DNA of 64,000 nt from Brevibacillus thermoruber 423 (GCF_000454065.1 NZ_KE695652.1:333291-397290), one strand, 5' to 3'. Positions 17,252-27,496 are shown, counted from the first letter of the stretch. Notes: generated from the sequence alone by a model not told the origin. Made by a program: numbers and translations.

Positions 17252-18598
17252 GTGGCATACAAGGGAGCGCGCGAGATCGCCCTGGACGTCCTGAACAGGG
17301 TGGAGCAACACAAGTCGTACAGCAATCTGGAGCTGAAGCACGTCCTGGAGCGCGGGGAGCTGCGCGCTCCCGACGCCGGACTGGTGACGGAGCTGGTCTA
17401 CGGCACGATTCAGCGGCGGCTGACGCTGGACGAGGTGCTCGCCCACTTTGTCCGCGGCAAAAAGGTGCAGCTTTGGGTGCGCAACCTGCTGCGGCTCAGC
17501 CTGTACCAGATTCGCTACCTGGACCGGATTCCGGCGCGGGCCGCGGTGCACGAAGCGGTGGAGATCGCCAAGCGGAGAGGGCACCAGGGCATCGCGTCGA
17601 TGGTAAACGGCGTGCTGCGCAACGTGCTGCGGCAGCCTGACGTGTGGGAGCGCCTGCCGGAGGGAGACGCTGCGCGCCGACTGGCGGTAGAAGAGTCCCA
17701 CCCGGAATGGCTGGTGCGCCGCTGGGTCGAGACATACGGCGAAGCGGAGACGCGGGCCATCTGTGCGAGCAACAACCGCCCCCCGCGGGCGTCCGTTCGC
17801 GTCAATACGCTGAAACTGACGCGGGACGAACTGCTGGAACGGCTGCGGGAGGAGTATCCGGACGCCGCCCCGTCGCCGCTCAGCCCGCACGGCATCCTGT
17901 TTCCCGGCGGGCATGCGGCGGGGACCCGCTGGTTCCGCGAAGGGTACTTCACCGTGCAGGACGAAAGCTCCATGCTCGTCGCGCCGGCGCTGGCCGTCCA
18001 GCCGGGCATGCGGGTGCTGGACGCCTGCGCCGCTCCGGGCGGAAAGACGACGCATCTGGCGGAGCTGATGCAGAACCGGGGAGAGATCGTGGCGAGCGAC
18101 GTCCATCCGCACAAGCGGGAGCTGATTGCGGAGAACGCCGACAGGCTTGGCATCTCGATCATTACGCCGATCACGAGCGACGCGCTCGAACTGCCGGACA
18201 GGGGGCTGGGCGCGTTTGACCGAATTCTCCTGGACGCGCCGTGCTCCGGATTTGGCGTGATCCGGCGCAAGCCTGACCTGAAATGGAACAAAACCCCGGC
18301 CGACGTGGAGGCGATCGCCGACCTGCAGTACCGGCTGCTGGAACGGGTGGCGGGGATGCTGGCGCCGGGCGGCCTCCTGGTGTACAGCACCTGCACCATC
18401 GAACCGGAGGAAAACCAGTCGGTGGTGCGCTGGTTTGTGGCCGAGCATCCGGAGTTCGCGCTGGACGAAACGCTGGCCCAGGACCTGCCGACAGCGGCGC
18501 GGGAGCGTCTGGACGGCCGCGCGGGATACGTGCAGGTGCTGCCGCATCACTTTGACAGCGACGGATTTTTTATCGCCCGTCTGAAACGAAAAGGGTAG
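17252..18598 (+). CDS. rsmB: 16S rRNA (cytosine-967-C5)-methyltransferase
   Basis: A 448-residue protein with a GTG start 3 nt after fmt. NusB-like N-terminal RNA-binding domain (residues 1-140, REIALDVLNRVEQHKSYSNL), then a methyltransferase domain with DACAAPGGKTTHLAEL, catalytic DAPCSGFGVIRRKPD and YSTCTIEPEEN. It makes m5C967 in 16S rRNA. Order def-fmt-rsmB is as in B. subtilis. Confidence 0.95.
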   Translation: MAYKGAREIALDVLNRVEQHKSYSNLELKHVLERGELRAPDAGLVTELVYGTIQRRLTLDEVLAHFVRGKKVQLWVRNLLRLSLYQIRYLDRIPARAAVHEAVEIAKRRGHQGIASMVNGVLRNVLRQPDVWERLPEGDAARRLAVEESHPEWLVRRWVETYGEAETRAICASNNRPPRASVRVNTLKLTRDELLERLREEYPDAAPSPLSPHGILFPGGHAAGTRWFREGYFTVQDESSMLVAPALAVQPGMRVLDACAAPGGKTTHLAELMQNRGEIVASDVHPHKRELIAENADRLGISIITPITSDALELPDRGLGAFDRILLDAPCSGFGVIRRKPDLKWNKTPADVEAIADLQYRLLERVAGMLAPGGLLVYSTCTIEPEENQSVVRWFVAEHPEFALDETLAQDLPTAARERLDGRAGYVQVLPHHFDSDGFFIARLKRKG

Positions 18599-18716
18599 CG
18601 TGAAGGGGTGGCACTCCGTCAGCGGATGGCCGCTCCTTCGCTGTTGTTTGCGTCCCTGCCGTTTGGTTTACACTAGGAAAAGCGACGCATATTGCGCGGT
18701 TCGCGCCATTTCGTGT

Positions 18717-18745
18717 TTGATGCGGCGCGCGATGCAAGGTACAAT
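18717..18745 (+). promoter_or_regulatory. sigma-A promoter for the rlmN-rpe operon
   Basis: TTGATG (18717-18722), a 17-nt spacer and TACAAT (18740-18745), with likely start near 18752. No clear intrinsic terminator is seen after rsmB, so read-through from upstream is also possible. Confidence 0.65.
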
Positions 18746-18797
18746 GATAGAATGATGATTTCTCGCTATGCCACTACTTGAGGATGTGAACATACAA

Positions 18798-19868
18798 ATG
18801 CCATTTTCATCGTATACGGGCGAAAAACCGCTCATTTACAGCCTGACCCAGGACGAGTTGAAAGAGTGGCTCGTCGGGGCGGGAGACAAGGCGTTTCGCG
18901 CCCAGCAGATTTTTGACTGGCTGTACGTCAAGCGCGTCCATTCGTTTGACGAGATGACCAACCTGTCCAAGGATCTGCGGCAAAAGCTGAACGAAACCTT
19001 CCGCATCGATCCGCTGCGTGAAATTACGCGCCAGGTGTCACAGGACGGAACCGTCAAGTTCCTGTTCCAACTGGCGGACGGCCACGCGATCGAGACGGTG
19101 ATCATGCGGCACAACTACGGCAACAGCGTCTGCGTCACCACGCAGGTGGGCTGCCGCATCGGCTGCACGTTCTGCGCCTCCACCCTGGGCGGTCTGAAGC
19201 GCAATCTGGACGCCGGCGAGATCGTCGCCCAGGTGCTGATGGCCCAGCGGAAGCTGGACGAAGAAGGAGAGCGCGTCAGCCATGTCGTCGTCATGGGCAT
19301 TGGCGAGCCGTTCGAGAATTTCGACAACCTGATCGCCTTCCTGCGGATTATCAACGACAACCGCGGACTGAACATCGGGGCCCGCCACATCACCGTTTCC
19401 ACCAGCGGGATCGTGCCCAAGATCTACGAATTTGCGGACAAGGGAGGCCAGGTGAACCTGGCCATCTCCCTGCACGCCCCGAACACGGAGCTGAGGACCA
19501 AGCTGATGCCGATCAACCGGGGCTTCCCGCTCGAGAAACTGCTGGAGGCCTGCCGTTACTACATCGCCAAGACGGGCCGCCGCATCAGCTTTGAGTACGG
19601 CTTGTTCGGAGGGAAAAACGACCAGCCCGAGCACGCGGAAGAACTGGCCGACCTGATCGGCGACATGCTCTGCCACGTCAACCTGATCCCGGTCAACTAC
19701 GTGCCGGAGCGCGATTACGTGCGTACCCCGCGCAACGAAATCTTCCGGTTCAAACGCATTTTGGAGGAGCGAGGGATCAACGTGACGATCCGCCGCGAGC
19801 ACGGCAGCGACATCGCGGCCGCGTGCGGACAGCTCCGGGCACAATACGCAAAGGAAACCGCGGGGTGA
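18798..19868 (+). CDS. rlmN: dual-specificity 23S rRNA/tRNA A2-methyltransferase RlmN
   Basis: The protein is 356 residues from ATG 18798; an in-frame ATG at 18768 would add ten residues but lies only about 16 nt from the predicted transcript start. Radical-SAM cluster [40 protein letters not shown] and [12 protein letters not shown] are all family hallmarks. It methylates A2503 of 23S rRNA and A37 of some tRNAs. It leads an operon with prpC, prkC, rsgA and rpe. Confidence 0.93.
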   Translation: MPFSSYTGEKPLIYSLTQDELKEWLVGAGDKAFRAQQIFDWLYVKRVHSFDEMTNLSKDLRQKLNETFRIDPLREITRQVSQDGTVKFLFQLADGHAIETVIMRHNYGNSVCVTTQVGCRIGCTFCASTLGGLKRNLDAGEIVAQVLMAQRKLDEEGERVSHVVVMGIGEPFENFDNLIAFLRIINDNRGLNIGARHITVSTSGIVPKIYEFADKGGQVNLAISLHAPNTELRTKLMPINRGFPLEKLLEACRYYIAKTGRRISFEYGLFGGKNDQPEHAEELADLIGDMLCHVNLIPVNYVPERDYVRTPRNEIFRFKRILEERGINVTIRREHGSDIAAACGQLRAQYAKETAG

Positions 19869-19872
19869 TCTC

Positions 19873-20634
19873 ATGGAAATTGCGATGAAATCACATGTCG
19901 GCCGCGTCCGTCAGGTCAACGAGGACTACTTCGCCTGCATCGCCGACCTGAACGGGCGCGTTCTGGCCGTGGTCGCCGACGGCATGGGCGGCCACCAGGC
20001 TGGCGATATCGCCAGCCGCCTCGCCGTTGAGCGAATAGTAAAAGAACTGCGTCATCTGGACAGCGAACTGAGCGGGGAAGACGCCCGCGAGCGGCTGATG
20101 CACGCGCTCCTCATGGCCAATGAGGAAGTGTACCGGTACGCCCAGGAGCACCCGGAGTGCAGCGGCATGGGGACGACGATCGTGGCCGCGCTGCTGGGAG
20201 AGACCGGCGGCGTGACGGCGCACATCGGCGACAGCCGGCTGTATCATTTCAACGCGGATGGTCTGCAGTTGAAGACGGAAGACCACTCGCTCGTGCACGA
20301 ACTGATGAAAAGCGGCCAAATCACGGCCGAGGAAGCCTCGGTTCACCCTCAGCGCAACGTGTTGATGCGCGCCCTCGGCACGGAGCCGGACGTGCGCATC
20401 GACCTGGGACAGTTCAACTGGTCGGAGGGCGACGTGGTGCTGCTGTGCTCTGACGGGTTGAGCAACAAAGTACATCATTCGGTGATGGTGGAGTGGCTGA
20501 AGCGTCCCGTATCGCTGCAGGCACAGGTGGACGGTCTGGTCGAACACGCCCTGGAGGCGGGCGGCGAGGACAACATCACACTGGTAGCTGTTCGCAACAG
20601 ACCCAAGCCCGTCACCGGGCAAAGAGAGGGGTGA
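19873..20634 (+). CDS. prpC: PP2C-family protein phosphatase
   Basis: A 253-residue protein with PP2C metal-binding motifs: VNEDYF, VADGMGGHQAGDIAS, GMGTTIVAALL, HIGDSRLY, CSDGLSNKVH and GGEDNITLV. It dephosphorylates targets of the adjacent PASTA kinase. Same order as in B. subtilis (prpC-prkC-rsgA). Confidence 0.95.
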   Translation: MEIAMKSHVGRVRQVNEDYFACIADLNGRVLAVVADGMGGHQAGDIASRLAVERIVKELRHLDSELSGEDARERLMHALLMANEEVYRYAQEHPECSGMGTTIVAALLGETGGVTAHIGDSRLYHFNADGLQLKTEDHSLVHELMKSGQITAEEASVHPQRNVLMRALGTEPDVRIDLGQFNWSEGDVVLLCSDGLSNKVHHSVMVEWLKRPVSLQAQVDGLVEHALEAGGEDNITLVAVRNRPKPVTGQREG

Positions 20635-20639
20635 GCGAG

Positions 20640-22613
20640 ATGGAAGGTCAACGACTGGGGGGACGATACCAACTGGAAGCCCGCATCGGCGGGGGCGGAA
20701 TGGCCATCGTGTACAAGGCGAAGGATCTGGTCCTGAACCGTCAGGTGGCGGTCAAAGTGCTGCGTTCGCAGTTCGGAACGGACGAAGATTTCGTCACCCG
20801 TTTCCGGCGGGAGGCGCAGGCGGTGGCCAGCTTGTCTCACCCCAACGTGGTCGGCGTGTACGACGTGGGGCAGGACGGGGATACCCACTACATGGTGATG
20901 GAGTACGTGGAAGGCTCGACGCTGAAGGATCTGATCAACCGCCACGGAGCGCTTCCGGTGGAAGAGGCCGTGCGGATTGCTGCGGAAATCTGCGACGCGC
21001 TGGACCACGCCCACCAAAACCAGATCATCCACCGCGACATCAAGCCGCACAACATCCTGATCGGGAAAAACGGACGGGTGAAGGTGACCGATTTCGGCAT
21101 CGCCCGTGCGGTGACGTCCACCACCATCACGCACACCAACGCCGTGCTCGGTTCGGTCCACTACTTTTCGCCGGAGCAGGCCCGCGGTGGCGTGACGGCG
21201 GAAAAGTCGGACATTTACTCATTGGGGATTGTGCTCTACGAAATGGTCACCGGCCAACTGCCGTTTTCCGGCGATTCGCCGATTTCTGTCGCGCTGAAGC
21301 ATTTGCAGGAACCCCTGCCCGAACCGCGGCAGGTCAATCCGGACATTCCGCAAAGCGTGGAGAACGTCATTCTCAAAGCGCTGGTAAAGGACCCGCAACT
21401 GCGCTACGCCTCCGCGCGGGAGATGCTGGAGGACCTGGAGACCTGCCTCTTGCCGGAGCGGCTTGACGAGGAGAAGATCCAGTTCCCGGAAGACGACGAG
21501 CAGACGAAGGTGTATCCGGCCATCACGCCGGAGATGCTGGAAGGTCAGGGACGTCAGGGGCAGGCCGGGCAGCAGCGGCAGACCGGGCAGCAGCGGCAGG
21601 AGGAAGAAACCCCGCAGCGGCGCCGATGGTGGGTCAAACCGGCGGCGTGGGTCGGGGCGATCGGGCTGTTCATGGTTCTGGCCTTTCTCGGGTTCAACCT
21701 GGTGGTAAACCTCTTCCCGTCTGTGCCCGAAGTGCAGGTGCCGCACGTGGAAGGGACGCACCGCACCCTGGCGGAGCAGAGAATCCGCGAAGCCAAACTG
21801 GTCCCGCAGGTGGTTTACGAGCCGAGCGACAGCGTGGAGAAGGACATCGTGATCCGGCAGGACCCGGCGCCGCCGATGCGGCTGAAGGAAAACGGCATCG
21901 TCACGATCTATGTCAGCAAGGGGCAGGAAGCCGTGGAGATGCCCAACCTCGTCAACCTGAGTCGGGAGGAAGCGGAAGAGGCTTTGAAAGAAAAAGGGTT
22001 TGCCATCACGGACAATACCTTCGTGGAAAAAGAGGACGAGAAGGTGCCGGCCGGCCATGTGATCGACCAGTTCCCGCCGGCGGACGAGAAGGTCGTTCCC
22101 AACCAGACCGACGTGCGGGTGGAGATCAGCACGGGACCGCCGCAGGTAACCATTCCGGACGTGCGCGGCTATACCCTGGAAAAGGCGCAGATCGAGCTGT
22201 TCAAGAAGGGGCTTCTGGTCGACCAGCAAAACATCAGGCAGGAACCGGCCTATACGGACACGCCGGGCATTGTCATCGGCATGCCTTCGCCTTACGAGCC
22301 GGGCACCCGGGTGACCAAGGGAACGGCGATTCCGCTGATCGTAAGCAACGGCCAATATCCGGCGGACGCCCGGTTCGCCTCCCAGCCGATCTACATGGAG
22401 GTGCTGGACGGCGAGGGAGAAGTGTCGGTCAAGATTACGGTGAGCGACGCGCGCGGCGACAATCAGGTTGTCGTCGATGAAAAAATCACCGAGAGCAAGA
22501 ATTACGACGTGCCGGTTGTGTTGTCGCCGCAGAAAAACGCCGTGATCCGTGTGTACCGCAACGGGGTGCCGGATTATCAGAAAATCACCATCACCTACGA
22601 CAGTGTGCCATAA
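20640..22613 (+). CDS. prkC: Stk1/PrkC-type PASTA Ser/Thr protein kinase
   Basis: A 657-residue protein; ATG 20640 is 5 nt after the prpC stop with GAGGGGTGAG upstream. Kinase domain 1-270: glycine loop GGGGMAIVY, HRDIKPHN near residue 130, DFG near 151, APE-loop variant SPEQARG. A Gln/Arg-rich linker, a single transmembrane helix about 335-358, then three PASTA repeats (about 362-565) that bind muropeptides or lipid II, and a C-terminal beta domain. It senses cell wall fragments and governs germination and cell-wall regulation. Confidence 0.96.
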   Translation: MEGQRLGGRYQLEARIGGGGMAIVYKAKDLVLNRQVAVKVLRSQFGTDEDFVTRFRREAQAVASLSHPNVVGVYDVGQDGDTHYMVMEYVEGSTLKDLINRHGALPVEEAVRIAAEICDALDHAHQNQIIHRDIKPHNILIGKNGRVKVTDFGIARAVTSTTITHTNAVLGSVHYFSPEQARGGVTAEKSDIYSLGIVLYEMVTGQLPFSGDSPISVALKHLQEPLPEPRQVNPDIPQSVENVILKALVKDPQLRYASAREMLEDLETCLLPERLDEEKIQFPEDDEQTKVYPAITPEMLEGQGRQGQAGQQRQTGQQRQEEETPQRRRWWVKPAAWVGAIGLFMVLAFLGFNLVVNLFPSVPEVQVPHVEGTHRTLAEQRIREAKLVPQVVYEPSDSVEKDIVIRQDPAPPMRLKENGIVTIYVSKGQEAVEMPNLVNLSREEAEEALKEKGFAITDNTFVEKEDEKVPAGHVIDQFPPADEKVVPNQTDVRVEISTGPPQVTIPDVRGYTLEKAQIELFKKGLLVDQQNIRQEPAYTDTPGIVIGMPSPYEPGTRVTKGTAIPLIVSNGQYPADARFASQPIYMEVLDGEGEVSVKITVSDARGDNQVVVDEKITESKNYDVPVVLSPQKNAVIRVYRNGVPDYQKITITYDSVP

Positions 22614-22631
22614 GCAGTTGGGGGGACATGG

Positions 22632-23522
22632 ATGCCAGAAGGACGGATCGTGAAAGCATTAAGCGGATTCTACTACGTGGCCGACGGGGATCGAGTCTAC
22701 CAGTGCCGGGCCCGGGGACTGTTCAAGAAAAAAGGGGCGAAAGTGAATCCGCTCGTCGGCGACTGGGTGGTGTACGAAGTCATCAGCGACGGCGAGGGGT
22801 ACGTGATGGAGGTGGGCGAACGGACGAGCGAGCTGGTTCGCCCGCCCATCGCCAACGTCGATCAGGCCGTGCTCGTCTTTTCCATGGTGGAGCCGGCGTT
22901 CAGTCCGTTTTTGCTGGACAAGTTTCTCGTGCATACGGAGCACGCCGGGATTGATTCCGTGATCGTGCTGTCCAAGGCGGACCTCGCAGCGGACGATGAC
23001 GTGGAAGCGGTCGTGCGCAAATATGAGAAGATCGGCTACCGCGTCATCCCCACGTCCACGGTGGACAAGCGCGGCGTCGAAGCTCTCCGCGAAGCGCTGC
23101 GCGACTCCATCTCCGTCTTCGCCGGCCAGTCGGGCGTAGGCAAGTCCTCGCTGATCAACGCCTTGTTTCCCGGCATCAGCCTGCAGACCGGCGACGTCAG
23201 CCAGAAGCTGGGGCGCGGCCGGCATACGACCCGCCACGTGGAGCTGATCCCGCTTCCCGGCGGGGGGTACGTGGCGGACACCCCCGGTTTCAGTTCCCTG
23301 GAGTTTATCGGCATCGACGAGCTCGACCTGGCGGAGGCGTTCCGCGACTTCGGTGCGCTGGGCGTCCCGTGCAAGTTTCGCGGTTGTCTGCACGTAAGCG
23401 AACCCGGCTGCGCCGTCCTCGCGGCACTGCAAGCGGGCGAGCTGGACGCCGAGCGCTACGAACACTACAAGCAATTTCGCGAGGAACTGAAAGAATACCA
23501 ACGGAGGAACAAGCCATGGTAA
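22632..23522 (+). CDS. rsgA: ribosome small-subunit-dependent GTPase A
   Basis: A 296-residue protein: OB fold at residues 1-70, circularly permuted G domain with SKADL (G4) preceding GQSGVGKSSLIN (G1, about residue 165) and DTPGFSS (G3), and a zinc knuckle CKFRGCLHVSEPGCAV. It matures the 30S subunit. Overlaps rpe by 7 nt. Confidence 0.95.
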   Translation: MPEGRIVKALSGFYYVADGDRVYQCRARGLFKKKGAKVNPLVGDWVVYEVISDGEGYVMEVGERTSELVRPPIANVDQAVLVFSMVEPAFSPFLLDKFLVHTEHAGIDSVIVLSKADLAADDDVEAVVRKYEKIGYRVIPTSTVDKRGVEALREALRDSISVFAGQSGVGKSSLINALFPGISLQTGDVSQKLGRGRHTTRHVELIPLPGGGYVADTPGFSSLEFIGIDELDLAEAFRDFGALGVPCKFRGCLHVSEPGCAVLAALQAGELDAERYEHYKQFREELKEYQRRNKPW

Positions 23523-24163
23523 AAATCGCACCCTCTATCCTGTCCGCCGACTTTGCCCGGCTGGGCGAAGAAATTCGCGACGTCGAGCGGGGCGGAGCCG
23601 ACTGGATTCACGTCGACGTGATGGACGGCCGCTTTGTTCCCAACATCACGATTGGACCGCTGATCGTGGAGGCGATCCGCCCCGTGACCAAGCTGCCCCT
23701 GGACGTGCATCTGATGATCGAAGAGCCGGACCGCTACATCCCGCAGTTTGCCAAGAGCGGCGCGGACTGGATCACGGTTCACCAGGAAGCGTGCCGCCAT
23801 CTGCACCGCACGCTGTACCTGATCAAGGAGCAGGGGGTAAAGGCGGGGGTTGTGCTCAACCCGGCCACCCCGCTGGTGACGATCGAATCGGTGCTGGAGG
23901 ATCTGGACATGGTGCTGCTGATGACGGTCAACCCCGGTTTTGGCGGCCAGAAGTTCATTCACAGCGTCGTGCCGAAAATCAAAGAGCTGCGCCGGATGCT
24001 GGACGAGCGCGGACTGAACCGCGTGGAAATTGAAATTGACGGCGGTGTCAATGCGCAGACGGCCCGCCTCTGCGAGGAAGCGGGGGCTACGGTGCTCGTC
24101 GCCGGAAGCGCCGTCTTCAACCAGGCCGACCGCGCGCAGGCCATCGCGGCGATTCGCGGCTGA
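23516..24163 (+). CDS. rpe: ribulose-phosphate 3-epimerase
   Basis: A 215-residue protein; ATG 23516 has CGGAGG 8 nt upstream inside rsgA. Catalytic and metal-binding motifs: IAPSILSADFARLGEE, VDVMDGRFVPNITIG, LDVHLMIEEP, TVNPGFGGQKF, IEIDGGVN. It interconverts ribulose-5-P and xylulose-5-P. Last gene of the operon; a terminator follows. Confidence 0.96.
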   Translation: MVKIAPSILSADFARLGEEIRDVERGGADWIHVDVMDGRFVPNITIGPLIVEAIRPVTKLPLDVHLMIEEPDRYIPQFAKSGADWITVHQEACRHLHRTLYLIKEQGVKAGVVLNPATPLVTIESVLEDLDMVLLMTVNPGFGGQKFIHSVVPKIKELRRMLDERGLNRVEIEIDGGVNAQTARLCEEAGATVLVAGSAVFNQADRAQAIAAIRG

Positions 24164-24176
24164 CCCGAACTGCAAC

Positions 24177-24208
24177 AAAAAGCCATCCTCATCGTGAGGA
24201 TGGCTTTT
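24177..24208. terminator. bidirectional intrinsic terminator
   Basis: AAAAGCCATCCTCA / TGAGGATGGCTTTT, a 14-bp perfect stem with a TCG loop. It serves rpe (plus) and the convergent potassium transporter (minus). Confidence 0.95.
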
Positions 24209-24219
24209 GTCGTTTGTGG

Positions 24220-25578
24220 TTACTGTCCGATGATGACCCGTTCTTTCGGATAGTGGTAGCGAATCTGCCGCTCGTCCTTTTTCAGCAGGAGCAGCAGGTT
24301 GACAATCCCGATCCGGCCGATCACCATCGCGATGATCAGGATCAGCTTGCCGGACGTGCTCAGTTCGGATGTGATCCCCATGGACATTCCGGTCGTCCCG
24401 AACGCCGAGCACACCTCAAAGAAGACCTGCTGGATGGGCAGCCCCTCGATCCAGACGAGCAGGACGATCGCGGCGAAGACCAGGCTGATGGCCACAAAGA
24501 AGACGAGAAAGGAGCGCATGATGTCGTCTTCCTCCAGCTCCCGGCCGAACACCTTGACGTCTTTCTGGCCGCGCATGTAGGAGACCACCGTGGCGATCAT
24601 GACAAAAAACGTGGTCGTCCGGATACCGCCCCCCACGCTGTTGGGGGAGGCCCCGATGAACATCAGCGCGGACAGCATGACCAGCGTCGGCGTGGACAGC
24701 AGGCTGACATCCATCGTCGTCAAGCCGGCGCTGCGTGTGGAGAGCGATTGAAACAGCGCGTAAAAAAGCGATTCGTGCCAGCTCTTGTCCGTAAGGAACC
24801 CGTCCCATTCAAAGAGCAGGAAAAACAGGGTGCCCGCCACGCTCAGGATCAAGTAGGTCAGCGTGGTGATTTTGGTAAACAGCGAAAAGGTAAACCGCTG
24901 GTTGAGCCGCCGGTGCGCGACGTAGTCCTTCACCTCGACCAGCACGGGAAAGCCGATGGCCCCCAAGACCATCAAGACCATGTTGATGAGTTGGAACACG
25001 TAGTCGTGGGAAAAGCCGACCAGCGAGCTTCCGTAGATGTCAAACCCGGCGTTGGTGAAGGCGCTGACCGACGCGAAAAAACCGTGAAAATAGGCCGTGT
25101 ACCAATCGTCGTGGTACCCTGCCGACAAGAAGTAACTTCCCAGCATGACCGTTCCCGCCAGCTCGATGAAGATGGCGAGCAGGAGAATGCTGCGCATCAG
25201 GGAGACGAGACCGGCAAGCGTGGGGCGGTTGTGGTCGGTGGCGATCCATTTGCGCTGTTCCAGCCCGATTCGCTGCCGCAGAACCAGCCAGAAAAATGTT
25301 CCCAGCGTCATGATGCCGATGCCGCCGATCTGAAAGAGCAGGGTGAGCAGGAGAATCCCCCAGTGATTGAACACCTCGTGAATCGCGATCACGGTCAGAC
25401 CCGTCACGCTGATGGCGCTTGACGCGGTAAACAGCGCGTCGATAAACGTAAGCCGGGCGCCGGGCTGGTGAAAGAACGGCAGCATCAAAAGCAGGGTGGA
25501 AATCAGCACGGCACTCAGGTAAAAGAGCACAATAATTTGTACGGAACTGAAACGACGTCGTTTGTCGGTCAAAGCCAA
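24220..25578 (-). CDS. TrkH/KtrB-type potassium uptake membrane subunit
   Basis: The protein is 452 residues from a TTG at 25578, chosen because GGGAGG lies exactly 8 nt upstream; the longer open frame to 25647 has no ribosome site. Four filter-like P-loops: SAISVTGLT, NAGFDIYGSS, STRSAGLTT and PNSVGGGIRTTTF, separated by paired helices. KtrB works with a KtrA/KtrC RCK subunit; no such gene is adjacent. It occupies the start of the block inserted between rpe and spoVM relative to B. subtilis. Confidence 0.88.
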   Translation of the reverse strand: MALTDKRRRFSSVQIIVLFYLSAVLISTLLLMLPFFHQPGARLTFIDALFTASSAISVTGLTVIAIHEVFNHWGILLLTLLFQIGGIGIMTLGTFFWLVLRQRIGLEQRKWIATDHNRPTLAGLVSLMRSILLLAIFIELAGTVMLGSYFLSAGYHDDWYTAYFHGFFASVSAFTNAGFDIYGSSLVGFSHDYVFQLINMVLMVLGAIGFPVLVEVKDYVAHRRLNQRFTFSLFTKITTLTYLILSVAGTLFFLLFEWDGFLTDKSWHESLFYALFQSLSTRSAGLTTMDVSLLSTPTLVMLSALMFIGASPNSVGGGIRTTTFFVMIATVVSYMRGQKDVKVFGRELEEDDIMRSFLVFFVAISLVFAAIVLLVWIEGLPIQQVFFEVCSAFGTTGMSMGITSELSTSGKLILIIAMVIGRIGIVNLLLLLKKDERQIRYHYPKERVIIGQ

Positions 25579-25704
25579 AGCAACTGCCTCCCGTAAAACA
25601 TCATACGGACTATCATATCGAATGGGAGGGCGGTTCGCAATGCCCAAAAGAGGGCCGGGACAGCGAAGATGCCGTCCCGGCCCTGCCGTGCGTTGTTTTG
25701 TTTT

Positions 25705-26139
25705 CTACAAGGCTGACGGTTGGTTGGAGGTCACGTAGGTGCCGGCAATCAGGTCGTGGATCGCCCGCTTGTCGTCGCGGACGACGACCATGATTACGCT
25801 GATGATCGCCGCGATCCCGAACGTCAGGCCGTAGACGATCCACATCCCGACGACCAGGCGCAGCAGCATCGTGCCGATGCCGACGGGTTCGCCGTTTACC
25901 TTGACGATGCGCACGCCCACAATCCTCTTGCCGATCGTGCAGCCGTACCAGAGGACCGGGAGCAAAAGCGAGTAGAGTATGGAAAGCAGGTTGGTAACAA
26001 GATTGCCTGACCAATTTCCCGTAATCCAGTAGCTGATCAAAAGCAAAGGCAATCCGAAAATGAGTCCGTCCAAAAGGTTGGCTCCCAGTCGGGCCCAATA
26101 GCCGACCGGGTTGCTCGGCAGCGGTTTGACCGTTTCCAT
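25705..26139 (-). CDS. RDD family membrane protein
   Basis: A 144-residue protein with the RDD domain: WARLGANLLDGLIFG near the N-terminus, IGKRIVGVRIVKVNG in the middle, and RDDKRAIHDLIAGTYV at the end. Three hydrophobic helices. Function unknown in general; some members are ion transporters. Same strand as the potassium transporter, 127 bp upstream. Confidence 0.88.
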   Translation of the reverse strand: METVKPLPSNPVGYWARLGANLLDGLIFGLPLLLISYWITGNWSGNLVTNLLSILYSLLLPVLWYGCTIGKRIVGVRIVKVNGEPVGIGTMLLRLVVGMWIVYGLTFGIAAIISVIMVVVRDDKRAIHDLIAGTYVTSNQPSAL

Positions 26140-26177
26140 GTGATCATCTTTCCATTATATGCAGAATCATGAAAATA

Positions 26178-27308
26178 TTACAAGGTGGTGAACAAGCGTA
26201 GCAGCAGCGCGATCCGCTGCGGAATGGCGTCAATCACGACGTGTTCGTGGGGAGCGTGGGCCCCGTCGCCGACAGGTCCCAGTCCGTCCAGTGTGGGCGT
26301 GCCGACAGCTGCCGCAACATTGCCGTCGCTGGTGCCGCCGACGCCGGTCTCGGTCAAGTCCAGTCCCTCCAGGGCAGCCAGCGAGCGGGCGTGAAGAAAG
26401 AGGCGTTCCGTCTCGCCGGTCCGTTCCATCGGCAGTTTGCTGATGCTCCCCTCCACCACCAGCTCGGCGCCGGGCAGGACGGGGGAGAGCGAGCGCATCA
26501 GCCGGCTGATCCGTTCCGCTTCGGCCGACGTGCTCACGCGCACGTCTACCACGGCTTCCGCGCTGTCCGGTACGACATTGGAGGCGGTGCCCCCCTTGAT
26601 CGTGCCGACGGAGAGCGTGGTGCCCGCGGCGTAATCGGTCCAGGACTGGACGGCGAGGACGTGATGGGCCAGCTCGGCGATGGCGTTGACGCCTTTGGCG
26701 TGGTCGTTGCCGGCGTGGGCAGCCCGTCCTTTTACCTTCAACACGAAATTGCCGCCGCCTTTGCGGCTGGTTTTCAACGACCCGTCTCCCGCCGCAGGCT
26801 CCAGCACCAGCACGCATTTGCTCCGCTTCGCTTCTTCTTTGATCAGCGCCTCCGATGACGGGCTGCCGACCTCTTCATCCGTGTTCCAGAAAAAGACCAG
26901 CTTGCTTGTAAGCGGCAGGTTTTCTTCAATGATCGCGCGCAGGGCAAAATAGCCGAACACGATGCCCGCCTTCATGTCGTACGTGCCGGGTCCCCACGCT
27001 TTGCCATCCTCGATGCGCCACGGCTCCCGGCTGAGTGTGCCGATCTCCTTGACCGTGTCAAAATGGCCGAGCACGAGCACCTGCTCTTGGCCGCTTCCGT
27101 ATTCCACACGCAGTTGGCTGCCGTATTCGCGCTGCGGAATCGCCTCCACGCGGCAGCCCAGTTCGCGAAAACGGGCCGTGATGTACGCCCCGAGTCTGTC
27201 GACCGCCGCCTTGTCGTGCGTGGGTGTCTCCATTTCCACGTAGGTGCGCAGTTCTTCCAGCACATCCGGCAGCAGCCGGCGAAAATATTCAGTCCAATTC
27301 CTGTTCAT
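26178..27308 (-). CDS. M20 family metallopeptidase (glutamate carboxypeptidase-like)
   Basis: The protein is 376 residues from ATG 27308, preceded by TAGGAGGAGGGCGTGT. Metal-site motifs: LGHFDTV (His, Asp), GTYDMKAG (bridging Asp), NTDEEVGS (catalytic and ligand Glu), VLEPAAGDG and a C-terminal His in DGAHAPHEH. Dimerisation domain in the middle (GGNFVLKVKGRAAHAGND). CPG2-like enzymes remove C-terminal glutamate; exact substrate unknown. Divergent from the amino-acid ABC transporter. Confidence 0.87.
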   Translation of the reverse strand: MNRNWTEYFRRLLPDVLEELRTYVEMETPTHDKAAVDRLGAYITARFRELGCRVEAIPQREYGSQLRVEYGSGQEQVLVLGHFDTVKEIGTLSREPWRIEDGKAWGPGTYDMKAGIVFGYFALRAIIEENLPLTSKLVFFWNTDEEVGSPSSEALIKEEAKRSKCVLVLEPAAGDGSLKTSRKGGGNFVLKVKGRAAHAGNDHAKGVNAIAELAHHVLAVQSWTDYAAGTTLSVGTIKGGTASNVVPDSAEAVVDVRVSTSAEAERISRLMRSLSPVLPGAELVVEGSISKLPMERTGETERLFLHARSLAALEGLDLTETGVGGTSDGNVAAAVGTPTLDGLGPVGDGAHAPHEHVVIDAIPQRIALLLRLFTTL

Positions 27309-27468
27309 ACACGCCCTCCTCCTAACGGTTTCCACCTGCATGATACATCGTCTGGAAGAATACTGCCAGAGCGGGCGGCCGCGTTTCCGAAAAAAAGCAG
27401 AGGGGACGTCCGGACGCGGCGGAAAACCGAAACACACCGCCTGCTGCTGCATGATAAATAAAATTTAG

Positions 27469-27496
27469 TTGAAATTGTTTCGGTTATGATTAAAAT
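27469..27496 (+). promoter_or_regulatory. promoter of the amino-acid ABC operon
   Basis: TTGAAA (27469-27474), a 16-nt spacer and TAAAAT (27491-27496) within the 308-nt intergenic region 27309-27616, which otherwise holds only the putative ARG boxes and the ribosome site. Confidence 0.5.
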